Positions 43,986 to 53,232 of a DNA stretch of 64,000 bases are shown here, piece by piece. Each line of letters begins with the position of its first letter. Positions within the stretch are counted from its first letter, which is position 1. Both the position numbers and the translations under genes were made by a program. This DNA is from Symsagittifera roscoffensis (taxonomy: Eukaryota > Xenacoelomorpha > Acoela > Convolutidae): the NCBI RefSeq assembly GCF_963678635.1, contig NC_087064.1, forward strand, positions 74,860,213 to 74,924,212, read 5' to 3'. The notes under the pieces are model-generated. The model ran no database searches, was not told the DNA's origin, and worked only from the letters and a program-made list of their open reading frames with translations.

Positions 43986-45120
43986 GATCAATGAAAAGGG
44001 CACCAGGGAGAAGAACGATGGAAATGAAGTCGTAGAGGAAGGTACGGATACACCGCTGGACCTGGATCCAAACGAGCAGATCGAAGCGGACGATGAAACA
44101 TTACCCTACGCAGAGGAAGATTGGCAGGATCCCGAACAGATAGAGGTCCCCAAGAACTTAGAACCGGATCTTCCGTTCACGATACAGACTCGTCAGAAGG
44201 ACGGGACGAGACCAAGAAAGAAATACAATCCTTACGGTGAAGACTTTGTAGTGGATAGGATAGATCTGAAGAAGATAGTGGAGGAAGTAGTGGGTCTAGA
44301 GGAAATAACCGTGTCACAAGACATTGACATAGTCGATGATCACGATGATGAGTGGGTTGACGACTGGTCGAAACCCGAGGTAGAATTCGACGACGAGCAA
44401 CATCAGTCATATGAACAAGACTTGACGAACCTGCGTGTTTTAGAGTGGCTGAATGAAACAACCTCGGATCCTGAGGAGACCAGTGTCACGATTCAAGACG
44501 TAGATCGTGAAAGCATGAAATACATCAAGACCGAACGAGATGATCCTTCCTGGGCTGCCCAGGAAGGACGACTACTCATTCCAGCTTCTAACCTCGACTT
44601 GATACCCGGTATGCGATCGACGGGGACGTCGATGGATATTTTTGTCCGGGGAGTGGGGGTAGGACTTGCCCACACTGAAAACTTGATAATAAAAAAATTA
44701 AGAATAGCAAGAGAAACAGGAGACTTAGAAGCAGAAACAATCGAAGAACCTAAGAAACCTGAAATAGGGAGGGTAGTTGAGTCATATTTTAACTTACCAA
44801 ATGAATATTCTAGTAACATAATACTAACAGACAGTGATTTCATACTCACAAATAGAACATGTGCGATAGCAATCACAGCAGACATGAGTTTTAGGACAGC
44901 GTTAGCGGCAGATTTTAAGAGAGAATATAAAAACATAGAGTTCCTGTGGAAGCAACGACCAGGAGTAGGGGGCGTAGCAGCCTTACCTCCGGCGGCGTCG
45001 CAGATACCGGGAAAATTTTTATGCTTCCTGGTAACGAGGGCGACGAAGAAGCAGCACGTGGACCCAGAGAACCTAGTCTTGTTATGTTATGTTATGTTAT
45101 GTTATGTGTTAGGTTATTAA
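43945..45120 (+). CDS. Acidic linker and macro-like domain (N-terminal part) of element 2
   Basis: Residues 1-290 are acidic (LDPNEQIEADDETLPYAEEDW) with no recognised domain. Residues about 293-385 read as the first two thirds of a macro domain: SDFILTNRTCAIAITADM, TALAADFKREYKNIEF, GVGGVAALP and KFLCFLVTRATKK, matching element 1 and the TARG1/OARD1-like type. Arg stands where TARG1 has its catalytic Lys84, and the Gly-rich loop is changed. The last third is lost: a (GTTAT)5 run at 45081-45105 and unrelated sequence replace it, and the frame ends at 45118. There is no ATG at a domain border; a polyprotein segment is likely. Confidence 0.6.
   Translation: MEEGDYLMMNPACEINEKGTREKNDGNEVVEEGTDTPLDLDPNEQIEADDETLPYAEEDWQDPEQIEVPKNLEPDLPFTIQTRQKDGTRPRKKYNPYGEDFVVDRIDLKKIVEEVVGLEEITVSQDIDIVDDHDDEWVDDWSKPEVEFDDEQHQSYEQDLTNLRVLEWLNETTSDPEETSVTIQDVDRESMKYIKTERDDPSWAAQEGRLLIPASNLDLIPGMRSTGTSMDIFVRGVGVGLAHTENLIIKKLRIARETGDLEAETIEEPKKPEIGRVVESYFNLPNEYSSNIILTDSDFILTNRTCAIAITADMSFRTALAADFKREYKNIEFLWKQRPGVGGVAALPPAASQIPGKFLCFLVTRATKKQHVDPENLVLLCYVMLCYVLGY
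45081..45105 (+). repeat. (GTTAT)5 microsatellite inside the macro-like domain
   Basis: Five exact GTTAT units in the coding frame, absent from element 1, where the domain continues normally. Confidence 0.9.
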
Positions 45121-45564
45121 GACCATGAACAACTGAATGACGATCTTAGGAATAGATCCAAAGTTTGGACTGTCCAATCTTAGGTCGAATTCCAAAACTT
45201 TAGAGACCGATTGATTTTAATAAATTTTAGGATAAAATATCTTTTTATCTGAACTGTTTTTAAGCAAATTTTAACGATATATGTTAAGGTGAAACTGACA
45301 AGTGTGATATTTGTGACTTCTTTTCTAAATCCTGATTGATCATTTAATTACTCACTTGAGTCAAAACCTTGGAATCGAATCGAATCAAATCAAACCTGAA
45401 GAACAGTATGGACAATTTCGACCTAGATGAATTGATGGACCTGGCAGAGGCATATGTAGGACCGATGATAGATGCGATCTATCGTCGGCTAATGGATCGA
45501 GACTTCGCTCTGGAGGACCCAGAGGTATTCATGTTGCTGACCGCCCTGATCAACATCTTGGGGC
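45121..45564 (+). other. Segment separating the macro and SGNH-like parts in element 2
   Basis: 45121-45360 is AT-rich, non-coding and has no counterpart in element 1. 45408-45581 can encode MDNFDLDELMDLAEAYVG and 40 more residues in a different frame from the next block and overlapping it by 17 bp; whether it is the start of the next protein is unclear. Confidence 0.4.
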
Positions 45565-48500
45565 ATGACAACCGTGCGTGACAATCGAATGGTGGAACTG
45601 ATGAATCCAGGGAGGATCCCCAATGTGATGATCTTAGTTCGGACGAATGACATCTCCAGAGGTTCAGATGAGCAGGAAGCACTATGGGAGTCAATGATGG
45701 TGTGTTTGTTTACTACCCTATGGCAGAAATTCAATTGCGCGGTACTGACCGTTTGCACTGTGCTAATGAATACGAGAAGCCTGACAGCATCAGGGAGAAG
45801 GCACAACGAGGGAGTCGTCAGGTGGAATAACATCTTGAGGAACCTCGCATGTCGGAACGCCGGAAGAATGATCCTCATGGACATCGAACATGAGTTGAGA
45901 GCTATGGATCAGGCCAGACTGACTACGGACGGCATCCACTTCGACAGTATCGAAGGACAAGCTTGGTTGAATCGAGTAATCCAAGAGCGGTTGGACGAGC
46001 TGGAAGCAGAACTCTTTGACACAGGAGTGCTGAAGGAAGAAGGAATAGTGAGTGACGCGGTGATTACCACCTTTGTGCCTCCTAGCTTGGAAATACGCTT
46101 GGGTATGGTCCCGGCCGTCACGAACTACAGGCAACAAAGCTCCAGCGAACCAGGTCAGAGGACAGACGTACAAGATCGATTGGGAGAAGCGCCGATGAGG
46201 AATACCATCCATCCTAGGAGAAGAATAGGAACTGTCAACCCAACCGAAGAGACAGCCGGCACGTCTAGATCGAACACTAGATCGGACACTAGATCGGAGA
46301 CGACAAGTACCAGTCGAGAGGAGAGACGTCCGAGCAGAGGCTCGTTGATGTGGTCAAGACCCATACCGTCTCCCTGGCATATATACAAAGACGAGCTAAT
46401 GAAGCTGGATCTCCAGAGGGTAAGCTTCATCGAAGATGCGAGGAGGATGCTGAATGGAGCGACGCTATCCGTCAGCAGATTGTACTCGATAACCGGCGTA
46501 GACTGGTTGATAGCCGCTAACTTAAATTTCAGCTCCACGACGGCCTTGAGATTTGCTGACTTAGAGGGACTGCCCTCTAACAACACGATGGGACCAGTGA
46601 ATGCGAGACCATTGCAAGATGTGAGGCTGAATCATGATGAGGGGAATCGTGAAGAGAGACCAGGAAGATTCCTGACGACGAGAGCGCCGATTGGACAACA
46701 CGTGAAGATATTCAGGCAGCTGACGACACCCCCTGGTCATGTGAAGGAAAGAGTATACCCAAAACTAGTGAATCAAGATGGTGATGCCCAAAGATATGGC
46801 GGATTGAAAGCGATAAAGAAAGATGAGACCATCTTCGCCGCCTATGACAAAGCAGAAATGAGGAAGGCCAAGATTATGGTAGTAGCGAGTTCAGAGTTCG
46901 TGCACACCTCCAAGTCTCTGTTTTGGCCGGACGTCATAATGTTGGCAGCGGTCGACCTGGACCTACTGCAATCGATATCTATGGCTATAGGGGTGCAAAG
47001 GCAGACGGATATGAACCCAATTACGATCGTGTTCGCTGGCATCAATGACCATCTACACAGTAGAGGTTTTCTGAGCAGACTCAGAGATCCTACAACGGCA
47101 GAGAACGCTGTATGGCCAGCGATAAAAGATATCCTTGAGTCGATGGGTGAAGTGGTGGATGCGACGAAGGAGGGGTCATTCACTAAAGTGACACTGAGAG
47201 TAGTATTCGCGTTGTATCCGGGATATGCACATCTCCCGGATGGACTGAAATTTGTGTATGCGATTGTGGCCTTACTTTCGGAAGGAAAATATGATGTGAT
47301 CATATCAGCCCCGAATCGCATGATAGAGATGGAGAACCTGAGGCCACTTAAGGCTGAACTGCCTGCAGTGTGGTCAGATATCTCAAACGCGATGAGAGGA
47401 CTCAAGGACCATGCGCTACACATGTTAGTGTTGGACGAGGTGCTGGGGTTGGAACTGTCCAATTTCAGTCGACAGCTCAAACTGAAACCGGGAATAGACG
47501 ACGACCATCGAGTGATCGCGGCGATGTCAAACGACTTATGGTTCCGAGCAATGGAAGTGGCAGGTGAAGACACAAGAAGGAAAAATTCACTAGAGACGAG
47601 AGCTCACTTGGAGGCGATGGTTCTGAGAACCAAGCCGGAAGCCAACCAGTGGCTACACCTGAACCCTAGAGTAGCGGCATTGGGTGCAGATGCTTTTCAG
47701 CAAGGCCCCGTGATGATCACAAAGATACATGCCTACTTGTTGAAGGAGGTGAACCTGGCGGAAAATGCCGGAGAAAAGACCGCTGAATTTGTGAACAGAA
47801 TGTGTCAGATGACTCTGGAAACCTTCTGGACCCAGGAAGTGAAGGGACAGGAGGGCTTTGAACGGACAGACAGCATGTTGGAAGGGTTGGGAGCCGGATG
47901 GACCGCGTCCTTCTTGGCAAGAGTTTATCCGAAAGTCTCGCACTACTTGATAAAAGAATTCCTCCAAGCAGTAGTGGAAGTATCGATAGTGGAACTAATA
48001 GCATTGTTCGTGAAATTTGGAGCAGAGAGTTTCGTGAAGGGACCGGCGATACTGCTCACCGATGGAATCCAGAACCTGCGGCTAGACGGACTTCTGACAT
48101 TGATTGCAATTACCCACGGAAACTTGGGAGGACTGATGAAACTGGCACGTTGTCCAGAGCAGATGAGAGAGAGAGAGAGAGTGAGGAACTTGGATATGAA
48201 GAAATCCACGGACTCGTGGAACAAGATAAGAGACCTGAGACACACTCTTATCCAGTATCTCTTACAACAAAATCGCTTTGGAACGGGAGAAGACGAGACG
48301 ATTGAAAGAGAGGAAGATGTTAGACGACATGTTGGAGGCATGCCGCTGTTAACCGATCTGAGATTGGCTATGAGAATCGATCCCTTGGCGCTGATCAGAG
48401 GAGTCACGGAGTTCGTGACAGTGATCTATGGACCAGCAGTCACGTTTGCGTTCCCTGACGTTAAAGTGGAAGCATATAGGAGGTCGGTGCTGCACCTGAA

Positions 48501-49731
48501 CCTCATATCGGCAGTGGACGGTAGTACACTGAACTGGTGTGAGCAGCACACATTGCGGGAGCTCATGAGTGAAGATCTGTTATTTGCGAAATTATTGGAG
48601 CCAGAGATGACAGTCATCAATTTTGACGATCACTTCCGCGATCGCATGGGAGAAGTAGAAAGAGGACACATCGAAGTGTTTCCAAAGCTTTGCAATCTGA
48701 GACCCTATGATAAAACGAATGGTGAAATAACCAGAGTGCCTCGTCTCACTGCAGCATATCACAAAGTGAGAGAAGAGACGAAGGACTGGGGCGATTACAA
48801 GAAGCTGCCGGAGGCAATCCCTGAATTCCCTCTGATAAGAAGGATGTTGCTCGGAGCAGTCTCCGTGGTACAAACTCCTAGATTGAGAGCATTCGAAACC
48901 AATGAAAGGAGAGTAGGGAATTTCGTGGGAACGATGGATCCATACTTTGTAGGGAGAAATGCCGCTGTGTTACAATACACGCGATTTGCATATACGGATC
49001 AAGCAACGAGAAGGCGAATAAGCAACGCCGCGACTACCAAGGCTGGAAGATTTGATGAGGAATGGAAGGGATTAGGCTTAGCTCCGATGAGGATGAGAGG
49101 CAGGACCGAACTGTCTGAAGCCTCATTAATCCTGACTAGTGTAAAACAGGAGATGAAAGTGGGAGGAATACTGCAGACGAGAACCTTCCTAGCACCCTTC
49201 GGCTGCGAAGAAATCAAAGTGGTCCATGGAGAAGAGGAAGATAGATCGGCCGGTACATTGCTCATACCGAGATTCCCGGAAGAAGCCGACAATGATGAAA
49301 AAGGACCATCGAGCTCGAACAAGGATAAGTCAGAAGGAGATGACGGACAGGGAGGAAGCCGTCAAACCGAAGAACCCATGCAACAAGATCAAGCTGGTGG
49401 GGAAGACGACAGGGCATCGACAGGAGGAACATCCAGCCTGGATTTCAATATCTTCAGTGATCTTGAGAACAATGCAGATACGTTGGAAACCACTGAGCCA
49501 GCGGATGAAGGCATCTCGACACTGGAGCCTCCGTCAGCCTTTATGGAAATGAAACGGAATTTGCCGGAGAGCAGCTCTCCTGGCAATTCAAGAAATAACG
49601 ACCAAAGAATCCTCATGAAATCACCTAGAAGAAGAAGAATAGAGGCCTCAGCCAGAGTACCTTTCTTGGGAACGCTGCCCGAAGAAGAATGGGAAGTACA
49701 TCACCGAGACCACGAGAGTAGGACGGGATGA
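45565..49731 (+). CDS. 1388-codon tail protein of element 2 with SGNH-like domains
   Basis: Residues 18-140 resemble the second half of an SGNH/GDSL hydrolase: VMILVRTND (N28, D29; GxND block with Arg for Gly), VLTVCTVLM, an RRHNEGVVRWNNILR helix, MILMDIEHEL and D122-G-I-H125. Residues about 430-660 may be a second one: IMVVASSEF, VFAGINDHL (GxND), VVFALYPGYAHLPDG, VIISAPNR, then DDDH. The remaining 700 residues are unrecognised but conserved in element 1 (GPAVTFAFPDVKVEAYRRSV); the C-terminal 200 are Glu/Ser/Gly-rich. No signal peptide or clear membrane helix is seen. SGNH enzymes cleave esters; the nucleophile block is not convincing here, so activity is uncertain. It ends at TGA 49729 and the next block is in the same frame. 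The ATG is the first in the frame; the true start may be upstream. Confidence 0.6.
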   Translation: MTTVRDNRMVELMNPGRIPNVMILVRTNDISRGSDEQEALWESMMVCLFTTLWQKFNCAVLTVCTVLMNTRSLTASGRRHNEGVVRWNNILRNLACRNAGRMILMDIEHELRAMDQARLTTDGIHFDSIEGQAWLNRVIQERLDELEAELFDTGVLKEEGIVSDAVITTFVPPSLEIRLGMVPAVTNYRQQSSSEPGQRTDVQDRLGEAPMRNTIHPRRRIGTVNPTEETAGTSRSNTRSDTRSETTSTSREERRPSRGSLMWSRPIPSPWHIYKDELMKLDLQRVSFIEDARRMLNGATLSVSRLYSITGVDWLIAANLNFSSTTALRFADLEGLPSNNTMGPVNARPLQDVRLNHDEGNREERPGRFLTTRAPIGQHVKIFRQLTTPPGHVKERVYPKLVNQDGDAQRYGGLKAIKKDETIFAAYDKAEMRKAKIMVVASSEFVHTSKSLFWPDVIMLAAVDLDLLQSISMAIGVQRQTDMNPITIVFAGINDHLHSRGFLSRLRDPTTAENAVWPAIKDILESMGEVVDATKEGSFTKVTLRVVFALYPGYAHLPDGLKFVYAIVALLSEGKYDVIISAPNRMIEMENLRPLKAELPAVWSDISNAMRGLKDHALHMLVLDEVLGLELSNFSRQLKLKPGIDDDHRVIAAMSNDLWFRAMEVAGEDTRRKNSLETRAHLEAMVLRTKPEANQWLHLNPRVAALGADAFQQGPVMITKIHAYLLKEVNLAENAGEKTAEFVNRMCQMTLETFWTQEVKGQEGFERTDSMLEGLGAGWTASFLARVYPKVSHYLIKEFLQAVVEVSIVELIALFVKFGAESFVKGPAILLTDGIQNLRLDGLLTLIAITHGNLGGLMKLARCPEQMRERERVRNLDMKKSTDSWNKIRDLRHTLIQYLLQQNRFGTGEDETIEREEDVRRHVGGMPLLTDLRLAMRIDPLALIRGVTEFVTVIYGPAVTFAFPDVKVEAYRRSVLHLNLISAVDGSTLNWCEQHTLRELMSEDLLFAKLLEPEMTVINFDDHFRDRMGEVERGHIEVFPKLCNLRPYDKTNGEITRVPRLTAAYHKVREETKDWGDYKKLPEAIPEFPLIRRMLLGAVSVVQTPRLRAFETNERRVGNFVGTMDPYFVGRNAAVLQYTRFAYTDQATRRRISNAATTKAGRFDEEWKGLGLAPMRMRGRTELSEASLILTSVKQEMKVGGILQTRTFLAPFGCEEIKVVHGEEEDRSAGTLLIPRFPEEADNDEKGPSSSNKDKSEGDDGQGGSRQTEEPMQQDQAGGEDDRASTGGTSSLDFNIFSDLENNADTLETTEPADEGISTLEPPSAFMEMKRNLPESSSPGNSRNNDQRILMKSPRRRRIEASARVPFLGTLPEEEWEVHHRDHESRTG

Positions 49732-49734
49732 AAA

Positions 49735-50643
49735 TTGGACAGAGTGGCGTTTATGGAAGAAGTCTGGACCGTGATTCAAAGCTATGGGACCCAGTCCATT
49801 CTGAAAACGGGTCTCAACCAACCCTTGGTGAGGGAAGTCCTTGACAAGCTTGATGATTGTGAAGGGAGACTGAGTGAGTTGTTGATCGACTCGGCCACTG
49901 AGGAAAGTGAAGCAAATTCTCCCATCAAGATGACACCGCAGGACGATAAAGGAGAGGTGGTGTATCTGTCAAGAACCAGGAGAGGGACGATGCGATCAAA
50001 ATTGGTGATTGATAAAATCAATGCGATGAAAATGAAGTTGGGCAGCAGAGTGATACCGAGGAGAGTCGGAAAGACGAAGGTGGATTCGGAGATATCGATG
50101 AAAGCTGTTAACTCAGCGAAAAGGAAACGAGTCGAGGAAGTCATGGATTTGGGGAAAGGTGATTATCAACTGCCTGGCACAGATAAAATGTTAACTGATG
50201 TAGCGATGGTGCCACCCATTCTCATGGCGGGGATAAAGTCAACAGGTTATAAATCCAAAAGGAGTGACCGCACTCTGACTGGAGCAACCTTAGAAATGGA
50301 GATACTCAGCCAATGTGGAGAGAGCAAAATGAAAGACTTGAAGCCATCTCCCATGAATCACGGAAAGGGAAGTGTCGCAGGACAACTAATACCAGTGGAA
50401 TATAACCGACTAACAGTGTCGGAGACTGTGTCGATAGATGAACCCACCGGTGGATACATGGAGATGATGGAATACCGAAACTCGGCTAGAGGGTATGTGA
50501 TGGCCCTGGAAGACGAAAAAGCCATGGAGGGTTATCTGGAAACGATGTTGCAAGGCACCACCCTCAAGCAGAAGGCGTACGGGACTTTAGCGTCGTCCGA
50601 CATACAGGCAGAAACGATGGAGCAGTTGGTGAGCCTTCCATGA
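49735..50643 (+). CDS. 302-codon tail segment of element 2, unrecognised
   Basis: In frame with the preceding and following blocks, bounded by TGA at 49729 and 50641. The first ATG is at 49753. It begins with a predicted helix (FMEEVWTVIQSYGTQSIL) and has a basic patch SAKRKRVEE that could be a nuclear localisation signal. The C-terminal half (EPTGGYMEMMEYRNSARGYVMALEDEKAMEGYLE) is unrecognised. Element 1 has a partial counterpart at 23866-24540. It may be part of one long protein with the flanking blocks rather than a separate gene. Confidence 0.55.
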   Translation: MDRVAFMEEVWTVIQSYGTQSILKTGLNQPLVREVLDKLDDCEGRLSELLIDSATEESEANSPIKMTPQDDKGEVVYLSRTRRGTMRSKLVIDKINAMKMKLGSRVIPRRVGKTKVDSEISMKAVNSAKRKRVEEVMDLGKGDYQLPGTDKMLTDVAMVPPILMAGIKSTGYKSKRSDRTLTGATLEMEILSQCGESKMKDLKPSPMNHGKGSVAGQLIPVEYNRLTVSETVSIDEPTGGYMEMMEYRNSARGYVMALEDEKAMEGYLETMLQGTTLKQKAYGTLASSDIQAETMEQLVSLP

Positions 50644-50649
50644 AAAGCA

Positions 50650-53232
50650 GTGGTATTAAGGTATTTCGAAGAAGAAATGAGGACTACGCCAAAAATACAT
50701 GCTTTCGTGGCAGTACCTTACGTAAGAACAGAGTTACAACTCAGGTTCGCCTGGTGCATGATGGGACTGACTCGCGAAGAAAATGATTCAGAAGAAAGGA
50801 AGAGTTCAAAAGAGGAGAAGGTTTTCCTTATGACGAACCTGAGGGATCTGATATTCCAAGAGGGAGCAGCAGTAGCGTGTGCGAAGCGGAGAGACGCTCT
50901 CTGTTTCATTCGATTTCTGATAGAGCAGATTTCAGTACCTGCATTGAACACTTGTGTTAAGATGTTGAGGGAAGGCGATGAGCGAGCGAAAGCCTTATTC
51001 TCGCTAGCACTGCAGGATATGCAGCAAAGTAAACCGATGAGGGTGAACATGAAAGAACCCGAGGAATTAGAACCCATGAGAAAGATAGACGAAATCAGGA
51101 GATTCTCAAACAAGGAGCTGAGGTTCGCTAAAGAATCTATGGGGGCATTGCCGAAATCCAGTGAATACTGTGGATCGATCAAGAAGAAATCGTATAGCTA
51201 CGTATCCGGGATCATAGGGATAGCGTACAACCCTTTCCTGAGTGAAGACATACGCAATTGCTTCTTCGATTACGAGCAGGCGGTGTTGCTAAGATTCTGG
51301 ACGTCCAGAATTGTAACGATTAAGAGCGTTAACAATCCACAGGCCAGATTGGGACTGGTCTTGGAAGAAGAGGTGACTGCACCTTCAGTACCAAAATCCG
51401 ACAAAAGAGTGGAGTTTGGGTTGGGATTCTCAGATGAATTCCTGAGAACGAGCTTGATGGCAGTGTGGGAATTGATGAGGCTATCATGGTGTCCTAGTCT
51501 CAACGCTGACTCGATATTGCGATCGACACAAGACGTGCAGAGGGAACTGAATGCAGACTGTAACCTGCGTGACCTCAACATCATATATAATGTGATGATA
51601 ACGGCCTCTAAGAGCAACGGAGAAGATAAAGTGCAGTTGCCTGGCTGGGGACCAGAAGACTGGGTCAAACCTGGTAGCTGTCTGGCGGAAGTCTGTGGAC
51701 TGGAGGGTCACGTTTGTGGAGGTCTGGACTGTGTGAAGAACCTGGAGAAACAACACAAGCAATTGACGGTATTGTTTGGAAACGTAGTGATGAAAGCAAG
51801 AACAGAAACGGAACTGATAGCAGATTGCCATGGAGGAACCGAGGTGAATCTAGTGACTGCACTAGGATTCTACAGCATATTTGGTTCTTTCAAGTCACTA
51901 TTGAATCTAGAACAGAAACATGAGATGGTCACAGCCATCAGTGTAGAAGTATTCCCAGGACTTCTGCAGACTGAGCAGAAATACATAGGAAAATGGAGGG
52001 AAGCAATCGAGACGGAAATGAACATTAGACACAGTGAGACTTATTGTAGACCATCAGGAGCACGATATTTGGTGGGTTCAACATTGGCTCCAATGTGCAA
52101 GAGCAGATACCCTGTACATTTCGTGGCTGTGGACGTAAAGAGTACGAGATCGATCGTGGATCAAGCCTTCTCAGTGCCGAAGTGTGTGAGACTGGCGAGA
52201 ATGTCCGAGAAGTCTTACGAGTTGCTATGTAAGATGTTCTCAGCAGTTCCAGAGAGAACCAAGGAAGAATTGGAGTCAATACTAGGAAAGAAGTTCATGG
52301 GATATGTGAGCGGGAACTTCAGTGACTTTGAGAGACAGAAACAGAGAGGATCAACTGTCACAGATTACAATGCAGTAGATGAGAATGATGAAGTCCGCCG
52401 AGTGATGATGGAAGTGGAACCCTTACTGGAAGCTTCGGGAAAACGTAATTGGAGGAGCATCATGTTGACACATGACGAGTTTCCTTGCCACTGCTTGCTG
52501 CAGACCTGGTGGTATCCCAAGCGTAGTAATCTGATGTTGATCTGGGACTCTGGAGAGCTGCTCTCCATGGGTTTACCAGATTCATCACAGCCCATAACAA
52601 TAGTGATAGTGGGAGTTATGATGGCGATACGATGGCTGGAAGCTCATGTGAGAGAAAATAATAGACAGGAGGCACCGACGAAAGAACAGTTGCGGAAATT
52701 AGATTGTCTAAAAGATTTAGATCTTTTTGAGACAATGTGCAAAATTCTTAACATTCCGATGGAACTGAAGAAGATATGGGCAAGAAAACGATTGATGCCA
52801 TGGTTCAGAGCTAACATGACTGCATGGCTGTACGAATATGCGAAAAAGCATATGTCGAAGCACGGCAGGGTGTACAGTGAATATCAGCTGGACATTGGAG
52901 CAGGAGCTTTCAAGCGAGCTCTCGTGACTCATCGGAATGCAGTGACCACCGCTGTGAAAAGAATTTCCAGGACAAGTGAACGTAGTGGAAAGGAGAAGGC
53001 AGAGATGTTAAAGGAAGATTTGGAGAGAAATGTGACGTTGTGTCTCCACAACAGCTTCTGCAGGAACAGAGAATCTAACGTGGATTCCCTACCTTGTTGC
53101 AAACAGAGGGTAGAAGAGGAGAAGTGTTGGAGGACGGCTTCCAGCAGCGTCAGGATAGCTAACGACGTGTTGCAGGATACGGAGACTGAGAGTGCAGAGT
53201 CAGTATCACAGGAGGAAGAAATGGAACATTGA
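50650..53232 (+). CDS. 860-codon tail protein of element 2, unrecognised, with Cys/His cluster
   Basis: This open frame follows TGA 50641 in the same frame; its first ATG is at 50686. No known family is recognised. Conserved blocks shared with all units of element 1 are DEIRRF, SYVSGIIGIAYNPF, a cluster C344-x4-C-x4-H-x-C-x4-C361 (51679-51732) that could bind zinc, AFSVPKCVRLARMS, EASGKRNWRSIMLTHDEF followed by PCHC, ALVTHRNA and NSFCRNRES. It ends in an acidic tail (DTETESAESVSQEEEMEH). No transmembrane segment or signal peptide, so it does not look like an envelope. Conservation across two diverged elements, including the cysteines, suggests it was once under selection. Confidence 0.65.
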   Translation: MVLRYFEEEMRTTPKIHAFVAVPYVRTELQLRFAWCMMGLTREENDSEERKSSKEEKVFLMTNLRDLIFQEGAAVACAKRRDALCFIRFLIEQISVPALNTCVKMLREGDERAKALFSLALQDMQQSKPMRVNMKEPEELEPMRKIDEIRRFSNKELRFAKESMGALPKSSEYCGSIKKKSYSYVSGIIGIAYNPFLSEDIRNCFFDYEQAVLLRFWTSRIVTIKSVNNPQARLGLVLEEEVTAPSVPKSDKRVEFGLGFSDEFLRTSLMAVWELMRLSWCPSLNADSILRSTQDVQRELNADCNLRDLNIIYNVMITASKSNGEDKVQLPGWGPEDWVKPGSCLAEVCGLEGHVCGGLDCVKNLEKQHKQLTVLFGNVVMKARTETELIADCHGGTEVNLVTALGFYSIFGSFKSLLNLEQKHEMVTAISVEVFPGLLQTEQKYIGKWREAIETEMNIRHSETYCRPSGARYLVGSTLAPMCKSRYPVHFVAVDVKSTRSIVDQAFSVPKCVRLARMSEKSYELLCKMFSAVPERTKEELESILGKKFMGYVSGNFSDFERQKQRGSTVTDYNAVDENDEVRRVMMEVEPLLEASGKRNWRSIMLTHDEFPCHCLLQTWWYPKRSNLMLIWDSGELLSMGLPDSSQPITIVIVGVMMAIRWLEAHVRENNRQEAPTKEQLRKLDCLKDLDLFETMCKILNIPMELKKIWARKRLMPWFRANMTAWLYEYAKKHMSKHGRVYSEYQLDIGAGAFKRALVTHRNAVTTAVKRISRTSERSGKEKAEMLKEDLERNVTLCLHNSFCRNRESNVDSLPCCKQRVEEEKCWRTASSSVRIANDVLQDTETESAESVSQEEEMEH

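Noticed and set aside
45369-45581. A separate small gene before the 1388-codon frame
   Set aside because: It overlaps that frame, has no counterpart in element 1 and is more simply a displaced N-terminal piece; kept only as part of the separating segment.
50650-53232. Envelope protein, which would make element 2 an endogenous retrovirus
   Set aside because: No signal peptide, transmembrane helix, furin-like site or N-glycosylation-rich ectodomain; the conserved cysteine cluster suggests a zinc-binding protein instead.
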